The position numbers were made by a program, and so were the translations under genes. A stretch of 11,078 bases of DNA from Anaerozeibacter quisquiliarum (GTDB taxonomy: Bacteria > Bacillota > Clostridia > Christensenellales > Aristaeellaceae): NCBI GenBank assembly GCA_051162045.1, contig JBISDI010000063.1; one strand, given 5' to 3'. Below are positions 6,073 through 11,078 of the stretch, one piece after another (position 1 is the stretch's first letter; each line of letters opens with the position of its first letter). The notes under the pieces are model-generated. The model had not been told where the DNA came from and made no database searches. It saw only the letters and a program-made list of their open reading frames with translations.

Positions 6073-7766
6073 TTGAACACCCGGACGCCGAACAGGAACC
6101 GCTCGCGGTACCAGTCGCTCAAGTCGCTCACCACCACCTTGCCGGCGGCCGAGGAGGCGTGGATGAACTGGGGCATGTTCTTGGCGTTTCTGCCCAGGAA
6201 GATGGCCGAGTGGCCGATGGGCTTCTTGCCCGGCTGGGTGTCGAAGAATAGCAGGTCGCCGCGCCTGAGGTCACCCATGTCCTTGACCGCGCCCCACTTG
6301 CCGGCCGAGCCGTTGCCCTGCGCCGCCACCTCGCCCGACAGCTTTACGCCCACCTGACCGAAGACGTACTTGGTGTAGCGCGAGCAGTCAAACGACTGAG
6401 GCACCTTGCAGGCGCTGCCCGTCCGGTAGGGCTTGCCCAATTGCTGGTAGGCGATCTTAATCATCCGCTCGATCTTCGCGTTGCCGGTGCCGTACTTGTA
6501 CTCGTCGTAACTGACCGCGTCGGCCTCGTTCATTTCGGTGAGCGTCTTGGGGTCGGCGTTGCCGGTCACCGGCAGGCCGTTGGCCTTCTGGAACACCCGA
6601 ACCGCGGCCGCGACCGCGGATGAGTACTTGGTCGTGGCGCTGGGCAGGTACCCGAGCGAACGCAGGCGCTCGGTCATCTCCCGGACCGCTTCGAGGTTGT
6701 CGCGCGGCAGCAGGCCGACCGAGCGCACCCGGTCGATCGCGCTTTCCGCGTTCATGGCCTTGCGCGTAGCCAGGTCGGCCACGCCGGTCTGCGACAGGCG
6801 GTTGCCCTGCTGGAATACCCGGACCGCGCCCTCGGTGGCCGCGTCATACTTGCCGCTGACCTTGCCCGGGTAGTAATACAGCTCCTTGAGCCGGCTCTGC
6901 AGCAGTTGAACCGCGTAGCCGCTGTCGCCCTTGGCCACCCTGACAAGCTTCTGCTCGCCGGTGTAGGTGTTAAAGTCCTTGCCGCGGCCGGAATTGAGCA
7001 CCTCGCGCGTGGTCAGGTCGGCCACGCCCGACGCGGTCAGGCCGTTCGCCGTCTGGAACAGCTTGACCGAGGCCACAACCTGCGCGTTGTAGCTGCCGTT
7101 CACGTTGCCGTCGTAGTAGCCCAGGCCCGAGAGCTGGTTCTGCACCATCCGCACCTGCTCGCCGTTGTCGCCCTTGCGCACCACCGACAGGCCCGCGGCC
7201 TGCTGGTAGTCGCGCATGGAGACGGCGCGGTCGCTGCTTAGCACCTCGCGCGTCGCCCGGTCGGCATTGCCGCTGTCGTAGAGGCCGTTGGCGCGCTGGA
7301 AACAACTGACCGCGGTCTCGGTGGCCTGGTCGTACTGGTTCGTCAGCGTCCCGGTCAGGTACCCGAGCTTCTTGAGGGACTTCTTGGTCGCAAGCACCTC
7401 TTCGCCCGCGCCGCCCTTTACGTGGATCATGTCCACATACTGCGCGTAGGTCACGGCGTCGGAGCGCTTCACGCGGTCTTGAATGAAATCGTCGGCTACG
7501 CCGCTGGCGGCGGCCTCGCTCGCGGCGATGCCGCTGGCGGCCTGGAACTTTTTGACGGCGGCCTTCGTCTTAGCATCAAATAGGTAAGGTTCGCTCGGCG
7601 TATCGACCGGATAACCGTGCATGCGCAATGCGACCTGCAGCACGCGCACCGGATGGCCTTTGTCGCCCATTTGTAAGGTCTGCGCCAAAGCCGCCTGCGA
7701 CCACATTGCGATCAGCAGCGTAAGCGCCATGGTAACCCACAAGCGTTTCCGACCCATGCCGACCAT
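6069..7766 (-). CDS. Secreted NlpC/P60 cell-wall hydrolase with five peptidoglycan-binding repeats
   Basis: From the chosen start this is a 565-residue exported protein. A signal peptide (about 1-28) has the basic stretch GRKRLW, a hydrophobic core and a cleavage-like ALA-Q end. Five PG-binding-1-type repeats follow, near 33-82, 119-178, 196-259, 276-340 and 351-414, each with a pattern like LxxLGYY and AVxxFQxxNGL. The C-terminal NlpC/P60 domain (about 430-565) has catalytic Cys461 in FDCSRYT, His519 in PIGHSAIF and His536 in FIHAS. It probably cleaves peptide stems of peptidoglycan, possibly in growth, separation or spore-related wall remodelling. The usual Gly after DCS is Arg here. Start choice is uncertain: the ATG at 7766 has GGGAGG only four bases away, whereas an ATG at 7823 has AAGGA ten bases away and lies close to the promoter but adds AT-rich codons and palindromes. 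Confidence 0.9.
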   Translation of the reverse strand: MVGMGRKRLWVTMALTLLIAMWSQAALAQTLQMGDKGHPVRVLQVALRMHGYPVDTPSEPYLFDAKTKAAVKKFQAASGIAASEAAASGVADDFIQDRVKRSDAVTYAQYVDMIHVKGGAGEEVLATKKSLKKLGYLTGTLTNQYDQATETAVSCFQRANGLYDSGNADRATREVLSSDRAVSMRDYQQAAGLSVVRKGDNGEQVRMVQNQLSGLGYYDGNVNGSYNAQVVASVKLFQTANGLTASGVADLTTREVLNSGRGKDFNTYTGEQKLVRVAKGDSGYAVQLLQSRLKELYYYPGKVSGKYDAATEGAVRVFQQGNRLSQTGVADLATRKAMNAESAIDRVRSVGLLPRDNLEAVREMTERLRSLGYLPSATTKYSSAVAAAVRVFQKANGLPVTGNADPKTLTEMNEADAVSYDEYKYGTGNAKIERMIKIAYQQLGKPYRTGSACKVPQSFDCSRYTKYVFGQVGVKLSGEVAAQGNGSAGKWGAVKDMGDLRRGDLLFFDTQPGKKPIGHSAIFLGRNAKNMPQFIHASSAAGKVVVSDLSDWYRERFLFGVRVFK

Positions 7767-7779
7767 CGCGCCTCCCACC

Positions 7780-7795
7780 GGCGTCCGCGGACGCC
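7780..7795. repeat. Perfect 16-bp palindrome before the NlpC/P60 start
   Basis: GGCGTCCGCGGACGCC is fully self-complementary and lies just upstream of the GGGAGG (7771-7776) that serves the ATG at 7766. If translation starts there, the palindrome is in the leader and could be an operator or act on ribosome access. If translation starts at 7823 it is within codons, which would make such symmetry less expected. Confidence 0.6.
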
Positions 7796-7800
7796 CGCTC

Positions 7801-7925
7801 ATTTCAATTTGATTGCATTGCATGTGAAGAATGTCCTTCCTCAGTTTCTATATTATAGAGAATATACGACATCCGCGCAATTTTTCCTGCCTCTTTGATA
7901 TCAAATTGAAATATACTTGAAATAT
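7801..7925. promoter_or_regulatory. Candidate operator cluster around the NlpC/P60 promoter
   Basis: Three symmetrical elements surround the promoter. TTTGATATCAAA (7894-7905) is a perfect 12-bp palindrome lying 13 bases upstream of the -35 box. TTGAAATAT occurs twice (7906-7914 and 7917-7925), start to start 11 bp, close to one helical turn, as in tandem response-regulator sites. ATTTCAATTTGAT (7801-7813) is the exact reverse complement of 7900-7912, so a 13-bp inverted repeat brackets the promoter with its arms 86 bp apart. Binding by a regulator, possibly with looping, is inferred; AT-rich composition raises the chance level of such matches. Confidence 0.45.
7852..7880 (-). promoter_or_regulatory. 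Near-consensus promoter of the NlpC/P60-methyltransferase operon
   Basis: On the minus strand TTGCGC (7875-7880) and a perfect TATAAT (7852-7857) are separated by exactly 17 bp. Transcription should begin near 7845. The leader would be about 20 bases to the ATG at 7823 or about 80 bases to the ATG at 7766. GAGGAAGGA (7834-7842) lies right at the start of the transcript. The box stands in an AT-rich island within GC-rich DNA. Confidence 0.8.
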
Positions 7926-8372
7926 TTAACATTATGCGTCGGTATAAATGATACATATGCCCGCTCGTCGGGCGGTTAGTCTCATATAACCCCCTCTCTG
8001 TTCGCGCGGGGCCGTTACAGTTTTCTCAAATCTTCCGTAACATCCGTGCGAATTTCGCGACCTCCCATGTAACCATCCGCCCGTCCGGCTGCATTTCCTG
8101 CCGCACTTGCGCCCAGCCCCGTCGCGCCGTGGACGCACTGAAAAACAGATCCCTTGAGAGATCCGAGACCTTCGCACTTCCGCGCTGGTTCAGGCATCGC
8201 ATTCGGGCGCGTTCGGGAACGTATTGGGGATGCCTATCAGGCGAGCCGGATCATGATGCGGGCGAGTTGAACGAAGGCGGAAAAGCGGGAAGCGCGTGGC
8301 AATCCATACCCTCTCGGACGCGCCCCGATACCCGCCGAAACCATTTATACGTTCATCAGGCGAGTGGATTTG

Positions 8373-8414
8373 CCGCCCTGGCGTCGCCTGAAGGCACAGG
8401 CTACGCCAGGGCGG
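8373..8414. repeat. Strong 42-base hairpin
   Basis: CCGCCCTGGCGT (8373-8384) pairs perfectly with ACGCCAGGGCGG (8403-8414). After one C/T mismatch, GCCTG (8386-8390) pairs with CAGGC (8397-8401) around the loop AAGGCA. That is 17 pairs in total, the strongest intramolecular fold in this gap. No T run follows on either strand, so it is not a standard intrinsic terminator. It may be the core of an extragenic palindromic element or an RNA stability hairpin. Confidence 0.75.
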
Positions 8415-8470
8415 AACCCTTAGCGCCGCCCGGCGTTCGGTACCGTATGATGTGGCGCAGGGAAAGACGC

Positions 8471-8511
8471 GGCTTTATAGATGCGCTCATGGCTGAGATT
8501 GGTATAAAGCC
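8471..8511 (-). terminator. Possible 3'-end hairpin after the isomerase gene
   Basis: Two bases past the isomerase stop, GGCTTTATA and TATAAAGCC form a perfect 9-bp inverted repeat (8471-8479 with 8503-8511). Inside the 23-base loop CTCA can pair with TGAG. Only a broken pyrimidine run (GCGTCTTTCCC) follows on the minus strand, so intrinsic termination is doubtful; mRNA 3'-end protection is an alternative. Confidence 0.35.
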
Positions 8512-8513
8512 CG

Positions 8514-9326
8514 TCAGATCAGGCGCTCCAAAAGCGCTTTTGCCTTCAGGATGTCTCGCTTTTGCTCCTCACCGGAAATCTCCCGCTCGATGGTATAGTC
8601 TCCCGAATAGCCCATCGCCTTTAACAGCCCGATCAGCTTGGGAAAGTCCACCGCGCCTTCGCCCAAGGCCTTCTCCTCGCCCAGCGTGCGGCCGTCCGTG
8701 GGGTATACGCCGTCCTTGCAATGTACGCCCATCACATACTTGCCGAGCAGGCCCAGCGCGTCACAGGGGTTGGCCGTGCCATACATCAGCAGGTTTGCCG
8801 GGTCCAGGTTGACGCCCAAGTTGTCCATGCCCAAGTCCTCGATCACGCGGCACAGGGTCACCGGCGTCTCCTGCCCGGTCTCAAACAAAAAGCATTGTCC
8901 GTTCCGCGCGCAGCGCGCAGCGACGGCGCGCAACGCCGTGAGTACCCCCTGATACTCGGGCGCATAGGGGTTCTCCGGCAGAAAGCCCGCATGGGTCACC
9001 AATAGGCGCACGCCCAGTTTTTGGGCAAAGTCTGAGCCCTTCAATAGGGTCTCGGTGCGCCGGTCGCGGTAGGCGGCGGGCACCAGCCCCAGCGTAAGCT
9101 GCCCTTCGTAGAAGTCCCAGGTGACGGGGCCGGGCCAGCCGCACCAAAACGCCGACACGCGAACCCCCCGCGCCTGCGCGGCGCGTTTGACCTCCCGAGC
9201 CATCTCATCGTTCATGCTCGCCTCATCCCAGCAAACGAGCTGGCAGTTGTCCATGCCCAGCTCCCGAAGCCCGGCGAACTGCGCGTCCACATCCCTATCC
9301 AATCGAAGCGTGACGCCAATACCCAT
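8514..9326 (-). CDS. Sugar phosphate isomerase/epimerase (AP-endonuclease-2-like TIM barrel)
   Basis: This 270-residue protein has the fold and order of the xylose-isomerase-like TIM barrel family, cytoplasmic metal-dependent enzymes that isomerise or epimerise sugars or inositol derivatives. Likely metal and active-site positions are His112 in THAG, Glu149 in FETGQET, Asp175 in NLDPANLLMYG, His202 and Asp205 in VHCKD, and Glu247 in YTIERE. LGEGAVDFPKLIGLLKAMGY (221-240) is the typical late segment. The open frame extends 42 codons further upstream, but only the ATG at 9326 has a proper ribosome site and begins with family-like sequence. It follows a Gfo/Idh oxidoreductase 278 bases upstream on the same strand, a pairing often seen in carbohydrate or inositol catabolism. 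The substrate cannot be told from sequence. Confidence 0.88.
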   Translation of the reverse strand: MGIGVTLRLDRDVDAQFAGLRELGMDNCQLVCWDEASMNDEMAREVKRAAQARGVRVSAFWCGWPGPVTWDFYEGQLTLGLVPAAYRDRRTETLLKGSDFAQKLGVRLLVTHAGFLPENPYAPEYQGVLTALRAVAARCARNGQCFLFETGQETPVTLCRVIEDLGMDNLGVNLDPANLLMYGTANPCDALGLLGKYVMGVHCKDGVYPTDGRTLGEEKALGEGAVDFPKLIGLLKAMGYSGDYTIEREISGEEQKRDILKAKALLERLI

Positions 9327-9333
9327 AGAAAAG

Positions 9334-9338
9334 CCTCC
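9334..9338 (-). promoter_or_regulatory. Ribosome binding site fixing the isomerase start
   Basis: GGAGG on the minus strand lies seven bases before the ATG at 9326. The longer open frame beginning at 9452 has no such site, and its first codons read through a spacer with gene remnants in other frames. Confidence 0.85.
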
Positions 9339-9364
9339 ATTCATATGTTGTTTGAGGGTGCTCA

Positions 9365-9615
9365 TCGCCCCGGGCGGGAACCGACATGCGCGGCGGGCAG
9401 GTACGACGCCGTCTCCTTGCCGCCGACGATCAGTTAATTGGTGATGCGTCATTCCAGGTGGCCGGCGCGTCCAGCACGACGACCGCGTCCGGGTACGGGG
9501 TATTGCGGATCAGCGTCGGGAAGGCGAAGGCCGTCCAGGTTTCAACGTACCGGCCGATGTGCCAGGCGGAGGGCCCGGCCAGGAAGCGCAGCCGAAAAGA
9601 CAGCCTAATCCACAC
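9365..9615 (-). pseudogene. Frameshifted remnant of an unidentified protein gene
   Basis: From a GTG at 9615, overlapping the stop of the oxidoreductase gene, 61 codons run to a TGA at 9430-9432. About four in five end in G or C (50 of 61 by my count), as in real genes here. The product has protein-like stretches, including SAWHIGRYVETWTAFAFP and PDAVVVLDAPATWNDAS. A single-base shift near 9433-9436 continues into LIVGGKETASYLPAAHVG and a stop at 9362-9364, which also reads like coding sequence. No clear Shine-Dalgarno precedes it. I infer the 3' end of a gene that was once between the two sugar enzymes, now deleted and frameshifted. I do not recognise the family. A real 61-residue overlapping gene or a sequencing error are alternatives. 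Confidence 0.4.
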
Positions 9616-10630
9616 TGGCTTCCAGCGCCATTGCGTACTCTTTCAGCGCCAGTCGAACGCTTTCGACTCCTTCGCTCAGCGTGGCGCGCTCGTTGGGCGT
9701 TCCCTTCTGAAGGCTGTCGATAAAATAGCGGATTTCCTCAAAATAGGGACCGCGGGCCTCGATGTTCAGCCCCTGTTCCTTCTCGGCGCGGAGGGCTTCC
9801 GGCCCCAGTTCCGGCGTGGTCACGGTGCCGTCACGGCCGTAGATGGTCATGGACGGCTCCGCCTTGCTGTCAAAAACGACCGTCGCCTGTTCAAAGCAAG
9901 CTCGGAAGCCGGCGCGGAACGGCAGCGCGGGGGATGCGTCCCAGTGCCCCTGCGCAACCGCCCGGACAGAGCCGAAGCGGTAGGCGGTAACGATGTGGTT
10001 GACCACGTCGCCGTGGAACCGGGTAGCTTCCACTACCTGTACGCTGTCCGGCTCCCCCAGCATATGGCGCAGGAAATCCAGGTCGTGGATGTGCAGGTCC
10101 AGCACCACCGAACCACTGCGCGCCACATCGTGAAACCAGTCGTCAAAACCCCAGGTCACCTCTCCGCTGACCCGCTGCATCATGACGGATTGGAGAAGGC
10201 CGAATCGCCCGTCTTCATGGGCCTCCTTCAGGTACTGATACTCGCGAAAGCTGCGCAGCACCTGCCCCACCATCACCTTCGCGCCGGTTTCCCTCTGCGT
10301 TTTCAAAAGCAGACGGCATTCTTCCTCCGTTAGGCAAGCCGGCTTCTCCAGCATTACGTTCATGCCCTTTTGCATGGCACGCACCGCGTGGGAGGCATGC
10401 AGATTACTGGGCAGGCAGATGTGCACCAGCTCCACATCCGCCCCATCCAGCAGTTCCATACCCGTCTCGTAACGGGCCGCATCCGGCCACAGCGCCGCGG
10501 CCCTGGTCAGATACTCGTCCCGCACATCCGCAAGTGCCGTTACCTCGACGTCCGCCGCCTCAGACAGGGCCTTCAGGCAGCTGTTGTGTACGCTGCCCAT
10601 GCCACCGAGGCCAATCAATCCGACTTTCAT
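9605..10630 (-). CDS. Gfo/Idh/MocA family NAD(P)-dependent oxidoreductase
   Basis: This 341-residue cytoplasmic enzyme should oxidise or reduce a sugar, inositol or related polyol with NAD(P). The Rossmann domain starts with VGLIGLGGMGSVH (3-15), where GLGGMG is the dinucleotide loop. ICLPSNLHASHAVRAMQKG (71-89) and the signature EKPACLT (95-101) with Lys96 follow. The C-terminal substrate domain contains VVLDLHIHDLDFLRHMLG (175-192), in which Asp178 and His182 lie at the usual catalytic positions. The ATG has GGAG eight bases upstream. It is the first gene of a probable two-gene cassette with the downstream isomerase/epimerase, behind a promoter at 10801-10829. Length is normal and no defect is seen. 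Inositol 2-dehydrogenase, glucose-fructose oxidoreductase-like and other roles cannot be distinguished. Confidence 0.92.
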   Translation of the reverse strand: MKVGLIGLGGMGSVHNSCLKALSEAADVEVTALADVRDEYLTRAAALWPDAARYETGMELLDGADVELVHICLPSNLHASHAVRAMQKGMNVMLEKPACLTEEECRLLLKTQRETGAKVMVGQVLRSFREYQYLKEAHEDGRFGLLQSVMMQRVSGEVTWGFDDWFHDVARSGSVVLDLHIHDLDFLRHMLGEPDSVQVVEATRFHGDVVNHIVTAYRFGSVRAVAQGHWDASPALPFRAGFRACFEQATVVFDSKAEPSMTIYGRDGTVTTPELGPEALRAEKEQGLNIEARGPYFEEIRYFIDSLQKGTPNERATLSEGVESVRLALKEYAMALEASVD

Positions 10631-10672
10631 CGCGCCATCTCCGATATTCAGCGTTCAATTATCCCCCGATAA

Positions 10673-10773
10673 CCGATTTTCCATCGGCCCGGAACCCATT
10701 TGCCGGGCGGCGAAACACCGCCTCATAAGGTAGAGATCGCACGGCACCGGCAGCAGGAAATATCCTGTTAACA
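10673..10773 (-). promoter_or_regulatory. Structured leader of the oxidoreductase gene with operator-like repeats
   Basis: The roughly 160-base leader between the predicted start of transcription and the gene holds several short symmetries. CAGGA/TCCTG (10754-10758 with 10763-10767) abuts the 8-bp palindrome TGTTAACA (10766-10773), some 20-40 bases downstream of the transcription start, where a repressor could act. Nearer the gene are hairpins GCCCGG/CCGGGC (10687-10692 with 10703-10708) and CCGAT/ATCGG (10673-10677 with 10683-10687), which overlap by one base. I recognise no riboswitch class. Confidence 0.35.
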
Positions 10774-10800
10774 ATAAAGGCCGAACCGGATTTCTGACTA

Positions 10801-10829
10801 ACATTACCACTTTTTGTACCGCCCGTCAA
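10801..10829 (-). promoter_or_regulatory. Promoter of the oxidoreductase-isomerase cassette
   Basis: On the minus strand TTGACG (10824-10829) and TAATGT (10801-10806) are separated by 17 bp, and a TG dinucleotide one base before the -10 box makes it an extended -10 type, compensating for the weak hexamer. Transcription should start near 10794, giving a leader of about 160 bases. The region is AT-rich compared with its surroundings. Confidence 0.6.
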
Positions 10830-10886
10830 CAAAATTTTACCTTCCGGCAAATTCTTATTTATGTCATCCAAAATGTTTTTACGGTT

Positions 10887-11039
10887 TTGTAATGGGTTTC
10901 ACCATCCTCAAAATGACTGCGAGGGCAAATGGCTCGCCTCCTCGCCCCGCCGGCGCCTGTCAGCCTGTGGTTTTCTCTCCTCGGCAAGCGCTCCCGCACT
11001 CGTTCGCCGGCAACCTGTACGCCCGGGGCGAACGACAAG
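10887..11039 (+). ncRNA. Possible plus-strand small RNA or leader ending at the right-edge terminator
   Basis: No open frame with support lies upstream of the plus-strand terminator at the window edge. A weak promoter-like pair, TTGTAA (10887-10892) and CAAAAT (10909-10914) with a 16-bp spacer, matches four of six bases in each box and would start an RNA near 10921. The stretch contains GCGAGG/CCTCGC (10919-10924 with 10940-10945) and CGTTCGCC/GGCGAACG (11001-11008 with 11027-11034). I could not match it to 6S RNA, the SRP RNA, a T-box or a known riboswitch. It may instead be the 5' leader of a plus-strand gene beyond the window. Confidence 0.25.
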
Positions 11040-11078
11040 GCGGGCGGCTCTGCCGGTGTGGCAGGGTCGCCCGCTTTT
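11040..11078 (+). terminator. Strong intrinsic terminator on the plus strand
   Basis: A 15-pair stem (11040-11054 with 11060-11074), complete with two G-U pairs, closes a five-base loop GGTGT and is followed directly by TTTT, the last bases of the window. The opposite strand has no T run after the stem, so it acts in the plus direction, towards the right edge. It therefore ends a transcript opposite to all genes seen here, or is an attenuator for a gene further right. Confidence 0.8.

Larger units (their letters stand above)
7926..8513. other. Intergenic stretch with hairpins and no supported gene
   Basis: About 590 bases separate the NlpC/P60 control region from the isomerase stop. Open frames here lack ribosome sites and recognisable motifs. 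Inverted repeats are frequent: GCCCG/CGGGC (7959-7963 with 7969-7973), AGGCATC/GATGCCT (8192-8198 with 8229-8235), GCGCGT/ACGCGC (8292-8297 with 8318-8323) and the long hairpin at 8373-8414. The 10-mer ATCAGGCGAG recurs at 8236-8245 and 8355-8364. The stretch could be a dispersed extragenic repeat, a structured RNA or gene debris; the sequence alone does not decide. Confidence 0.5.

Noticed and set aside
7943..7958. Plus-strand promoter with TATAAA after the tandem TTGAAA boxes
   Set aside because: The nearest TTGAAA is 20 bp from TATAAA, too far for a usual promoter, and no plus-strand gene follows.
8129..8812. Plus-strand open frame of 227 codons starting in the structured gap
   Set aside because: It begins with GTG without a Shine-Dalgarno and runs antisense through the isomerase gene; the first half follows the hairpin-rich repeat rather than a protein family.
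10659..10871. Minus-strand open frame of 70 codons upstream of the oxidoreductase
   Set aside because: It spans the predicted promoter and leader, has mixed codon use, no convincing ribosome site and no recognisable motif.
1..11078. CRISPR array, tRNA, rRNA, transposase, phage or defence genes
   Set aside because: No regularly spaced direct repeats, no tRNA-like cloverleaf or rRNA sequence noticed, and every convincing protein is metabolic, housekeeping or cell-wall related.

Overview
The window reads as chromosomal DNA from a GC-rich, low-redundancy member of the Bacillota, most likely class Clostridia. The grounds are GGAGG-type ribosome binding sites, the gene order DUF512 radical-SAM protein, der, plsY, a PlsY acyltransferase and a secreted NlpC/P60 protein with peptidoglycan-binding repeats. 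A more precise placement (for example a gut Christensenellales-like lineage) is only a guess. All convincing protein genes lie on the minus strand, so transcription runs from high to low coordinates.

Layout from right to left. The right edge (about 10900-11078) has no gene; it is rich in inverted repeats and ends in a strong intrinsic terminator that works on the plus strand, against the genes. A minus-strand promoter (10801-10829) then drives a two-gene sugar cassette: a Gfo/Idh/MocA oxidoreductase (9605-10630) and a TIM-barrel sugar phosphate isomerase/epimerase (8514-9326). Between these two lies a GC3-rich, frameshifted gene remnant. A structured gap of about 600 bases with several hairpins follows. 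Next is an AT-rich control region (about 7801-7930) with a near-consensus promoter, a 12-bp palindrome, a tandem 9-bp repeat at 11-bp spacing and a 13-bp inverted repeat around the promoter. It serves a secreted cell-wall hydrolase with five peptidoglycan-binding repeats, whose stop overlaps the start of a TrmN6-like methyltransferase (ATGA).

A second good promoter (5245-5272) drives the housekeeping block: the DUF512 PDZ/radical-SAM protein, the ribosome-assembly GTPase Der, the acyltransferase PlsY (ATGA overlap with der) and a xylulokinase-type FGGY kinase. In many clostridia gpsA follows plsY; here the sugar kinase occupies that place. The DUF512-der junction carries a hairpin-rich segment of about 200 bases that appears to have extended the DUF512 C-terminus. 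Another hairpin repeat lies downstream of the kinase, and the two share a short motif in opposite orientation.

I see no defence system, CRISPR array, transposase, phage gene, rRNA or tRNA. The points most worth a second look are non-coding: the NlpC promoter architecture, the two extragenic repeat segments, the remnant in the sugar cassette and the counter-directed terminator at the right edge.
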